Positions 62,708 through 64,000 of a stretch of DNA of 64,000 nucleotides are shown here, piece after piece; the stretch's first letter is position 1, and each line of letters opens with the position of its first letter. The notes beneath the pieces were generated by a model. It ran no database searches. It saw nothing but the letters and a program-made list of their open reading frames with translations, and was not told the DNA's origin. The stretch comes from Lewinellaceae bacterium. Its GTDB lineage: Bacteria; Bacteroidota; Bacteroidia; Chitinophagales; Saprospiraceae. The DNA is taken from positions 1,932,001 through 1,996,000 of the forward strand of contig JACJYR010000001.1 of NCBI GenBank assembly GCA_020636005.1. The letters run 5' to 3'. The position numbers were made by a program, and so were the translations under genes.

Positions 62708-63613
62708 CTATCGTTTCGGAATTTTGATGTCGTACACCTTGTGCTTGGGGTTGGGGAGCTTCCAGTCCCGCAGCCAGGGGTTGTAGAGTTTCAGCATCCG
62801 ATAGCTGATGCCGAACTGCCTGGCAAAGTCGCCCAGGTTGGAGATGGAGGTATCCACGGTGACGGTAGCGTATTGGTCGAGCGGGTTGTACATTTCCTCC
62901 CGGCCCATTTCGAAGCCGAATTTTTCGGGGTTTTCCATTACTTCTTTCAGGGCTATGATGCGGAAGAGGTAGCGGTTGGTCTCCTCGTTGAGGTTGAGGT
63001 CGTAATAGTAGTTGGTTTTCTGGTTGTCCATTTCCTTGCGCAGGCCACCTGCACCCATATTGTAGGCGGCGGCGGTGAGCGTCCAGGTGCCGAATTGTTC
63101 TTTGTACCTTTTGAGGTATTGACAGGCGGCCCGGGTCGCTTTCTCTACGTTCAGCCGCTCGTCCACTTCGTCCCGCACTTCCAGGCCGTAGTCGGCGGCG
63201 GTGTCTTCCATAAACTGCCAGATGCCTTTTGCCCCGGCAGAAGAGGTGGAATAATTTCTGAAGTCGCTTTCCGCCACGGCGGCATATTTGAAATCGTCGG
63301 GGATGCCGTACTCCTTCAAAATCTTTTCCATGTCGGGGAAATAGCGGGCGCTGTTTTTCAGGTTCAGGATGGTAGAGGAGTGGCGGTAAGAGTTGATGAT
63401 GAGTTCCCGTTCCAGGCGTTCGCGCACGTCGAAGTTCTCTACGGGCACCCGTTCACCGGCAAACCAATAGTCGCCATCGGAATCCACATGCGGCACGTTG
63501 AAATAAACGGTGTCGCCATTGCTGGTAAAGAGCGTTTCCTTGGAAGATGAAAAAATAGCCACTGTTGCGAATGCGGCCAGGGCGGCGAGGTAAAATTTCA
63601 GGGATTGGGCCAT
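62708..63613 (-). CDS. lytic transglycosylase, MltD-like
   Basis: A 301-residue exported muramidase. ATG 63613 is chosen since it heads a hydrophobic leader (KFYLAALAAFATVAIFSS); the upstream frame overlaps the DUF2480 gene. Goose-lysozyme-like SLT domain: catalytic Glu in FKYAAVAESDFRNYSTSSAGAKGIWQFMEDTAADYGL (ES motif), then AACQYLKRYKEQFGTWTLTAAAYNMGAGGLRK. The C-terminal LysM-like stretch (ISNLGDFARQFGISYRMLKLYNPWL) binds peptidoglycan. It cuts murein during growth or assembly of envelope machines. The DUF2480 gene is upstream on the same strand, 61 bases apart. Confidence 0.9.
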   Translation of the reverse strand: MAQSLKFYLAALAAFATVAIFSSSKETLFTSNGDTVYFNVPHVDSDGDYWFAGERVPVENFDVRERLERELIINSYRHSSTILNLKNSARYFPDMEKILKEYGIPDDFKYAAVAESDFRNYSTSSAGAKGIWQFMEDTAADYGLEVRDEVDERLNVEKATRAACQYLKRYKEQFGTWTLTAAAYNMGAGGLRKEMDNQKTNYYYDLNLNEETNRYLFRIIALKEVMENPEKFGFEMGREEMYNPLDQYATVTVDTSISNLGDFARQFGISYRMLKLYNPWLRDWKLPNPKHKVYDIKIPKR

Positions 63614-63674
63614 AATAGGTGATGGTTCGAGGGTGGTTAGAAAGTTGTTTGAGATGGTTTGGAAATTGTGGGGC

Positions 63675-64000
63675 CTATTTCGCTTTTTTGTAGATGGGCA
63701 CGGTTGAGCAGGGTTCGCCGTACATGATGCTCTTGGCAAAAGGTTGCAATTTCCGTGTCAATTCGACGTAAGCAGAGGGTGGTACCGGTTTTTCGCTGCA
63801 TCCTTTGATGACGATGCGCTGGTCTTCGTACTGGGCGGCGTCAAGTTGGTCCAGGGCCTTTTGGAAGGTATGTTTGTAAAACTCATCGGGCGTACCCTGG
63901 AAAATATCTTTGGCAAAAGGTGCGGCATGCACGGTCACGAGCATGTAGGCCCAAACAGGGATGATGGCATCTGCCGAGCAGAACAGGGCGAGGTTTTTAC
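63675..64000 (-). CDS. DUF2480-like protein (5' end outside window)
   Basis: The frame stays open from base 63998 (on the minus strand KNLALFCSADAIIPVWAYMLVTVHAAPFAKDIFQGTPDEFY...), matching the central part of DUF2480, so the start lies beyond the window. C-terminal half complete (IVIKGCSEKPVPPSAYVELTRKLQPFAKSIMYGEPCSTVPIYKK). The family function is unknown. Two conserved cysteines (KGCSE and GEPCS) are visible. Probably upstream partner of the transglycosylase, though degenerate 10-bp-type repeats lie between them. Confidence 0.8.
   Translation of the reverse strand, partial: KNLALFCSADAIIPVWAYMLVTVHAAPFAKDIFQGTPDEFYKHTFQKALDQLDAAQYEDQRIVIKGCSEKPVPPSAYVELTRKLQPFAKSIMYGEPCSTVPIYKKAK

Overview
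The window reads as chromosomal DNA of a gliding-type Bacteroidota, probably Saprospiria-like; the class is an inference. The evidence is a full-length sprA (type IX secretion translocon), two exported proteins with type IX C-terminal sorting domains, TonB receptors with carboxypeptidase-like N-terminal domains, a DUF6702/M1 peptidase neighbourhood, and promoters that fit the Bacteroidota TAnnTTTG -7 box. I found no tRNA, rRNA, CRISPR array or prophage.

Layout. (1) 1-0.93 kb: end of an amidohydrolase. (2) 1.0-3.4 kb: an unrecognised locus in which a small helical protein and an exported protein alternate twice, an apparent duplicated gene pair. (3) 3.7-8.6 kb: a likely operon of outer-membrane barrel, vanadium-haloperoxidase-like lipoprotein and TonB receptor. 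(4) 8.6-12.9 kb: a second TonB receptor, divergent from a DtxR/MntR-type regulator with a DtxR-like operator in the shared promoter region, then HupE/UreJ-like and DUF6702 genes. (5) 13-16 kb: a PIN-domain toxin-antitoxin pair, then an M1 peptidase. (6) 16-24.4 kb: housekeeping and unlinked genes (formylglycine-enzyme-like protein, TIGR03032-like protein, ALDH7-type dehydrogenase, asnS, DCC protein, NadR-like ATPase, moaA). (7) 24.6-33.2 kb: sprA and ruvA. (8) 33.9-36.8 kb: a dihaem cytochrome and an IS701/IS4-like insertion sequence sitting inside a small two-hairpin repeat. (9) 37-46 kb: dipeptide epimerase, desaturase, DUF2809, lptC, DUF2723 membrane protein, proline dehydrogenase. (10) 46-49 kb: hypothetical and hydrolase genes, plus an unoccupied copy of the repeat that holds the IS. 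(11) 49-62.4 kb: a secreted phosphorus/redox cluster with a cytochrome-VCBS lipoprotein, PhoX-like phosphatase, dihaem peroxidase, H1-like protein and a 2234-residue phytase-like giant. (12) 62.7-64 kb: a lytic transglycosylase and a partial DUF2480 gene.

Most notable points: the DtxR-like operator lies exactly between the -33 and -7 boxes of the TonB receptor promoter; triple direct repeats with an 11-bp period, laid out like Pho boxes, precede both secreted phosphatase/phytase-like genes; the IS has an occupied and an empty site in the same window; a palindromic repeat family occurs three times at gene 3' ends; a nested long inverted repeat lies upstream of sprA; and the 1-3.4 kb gene-pair duplication has no function I can name. 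All calls come from reading the sequence; no database search was run.
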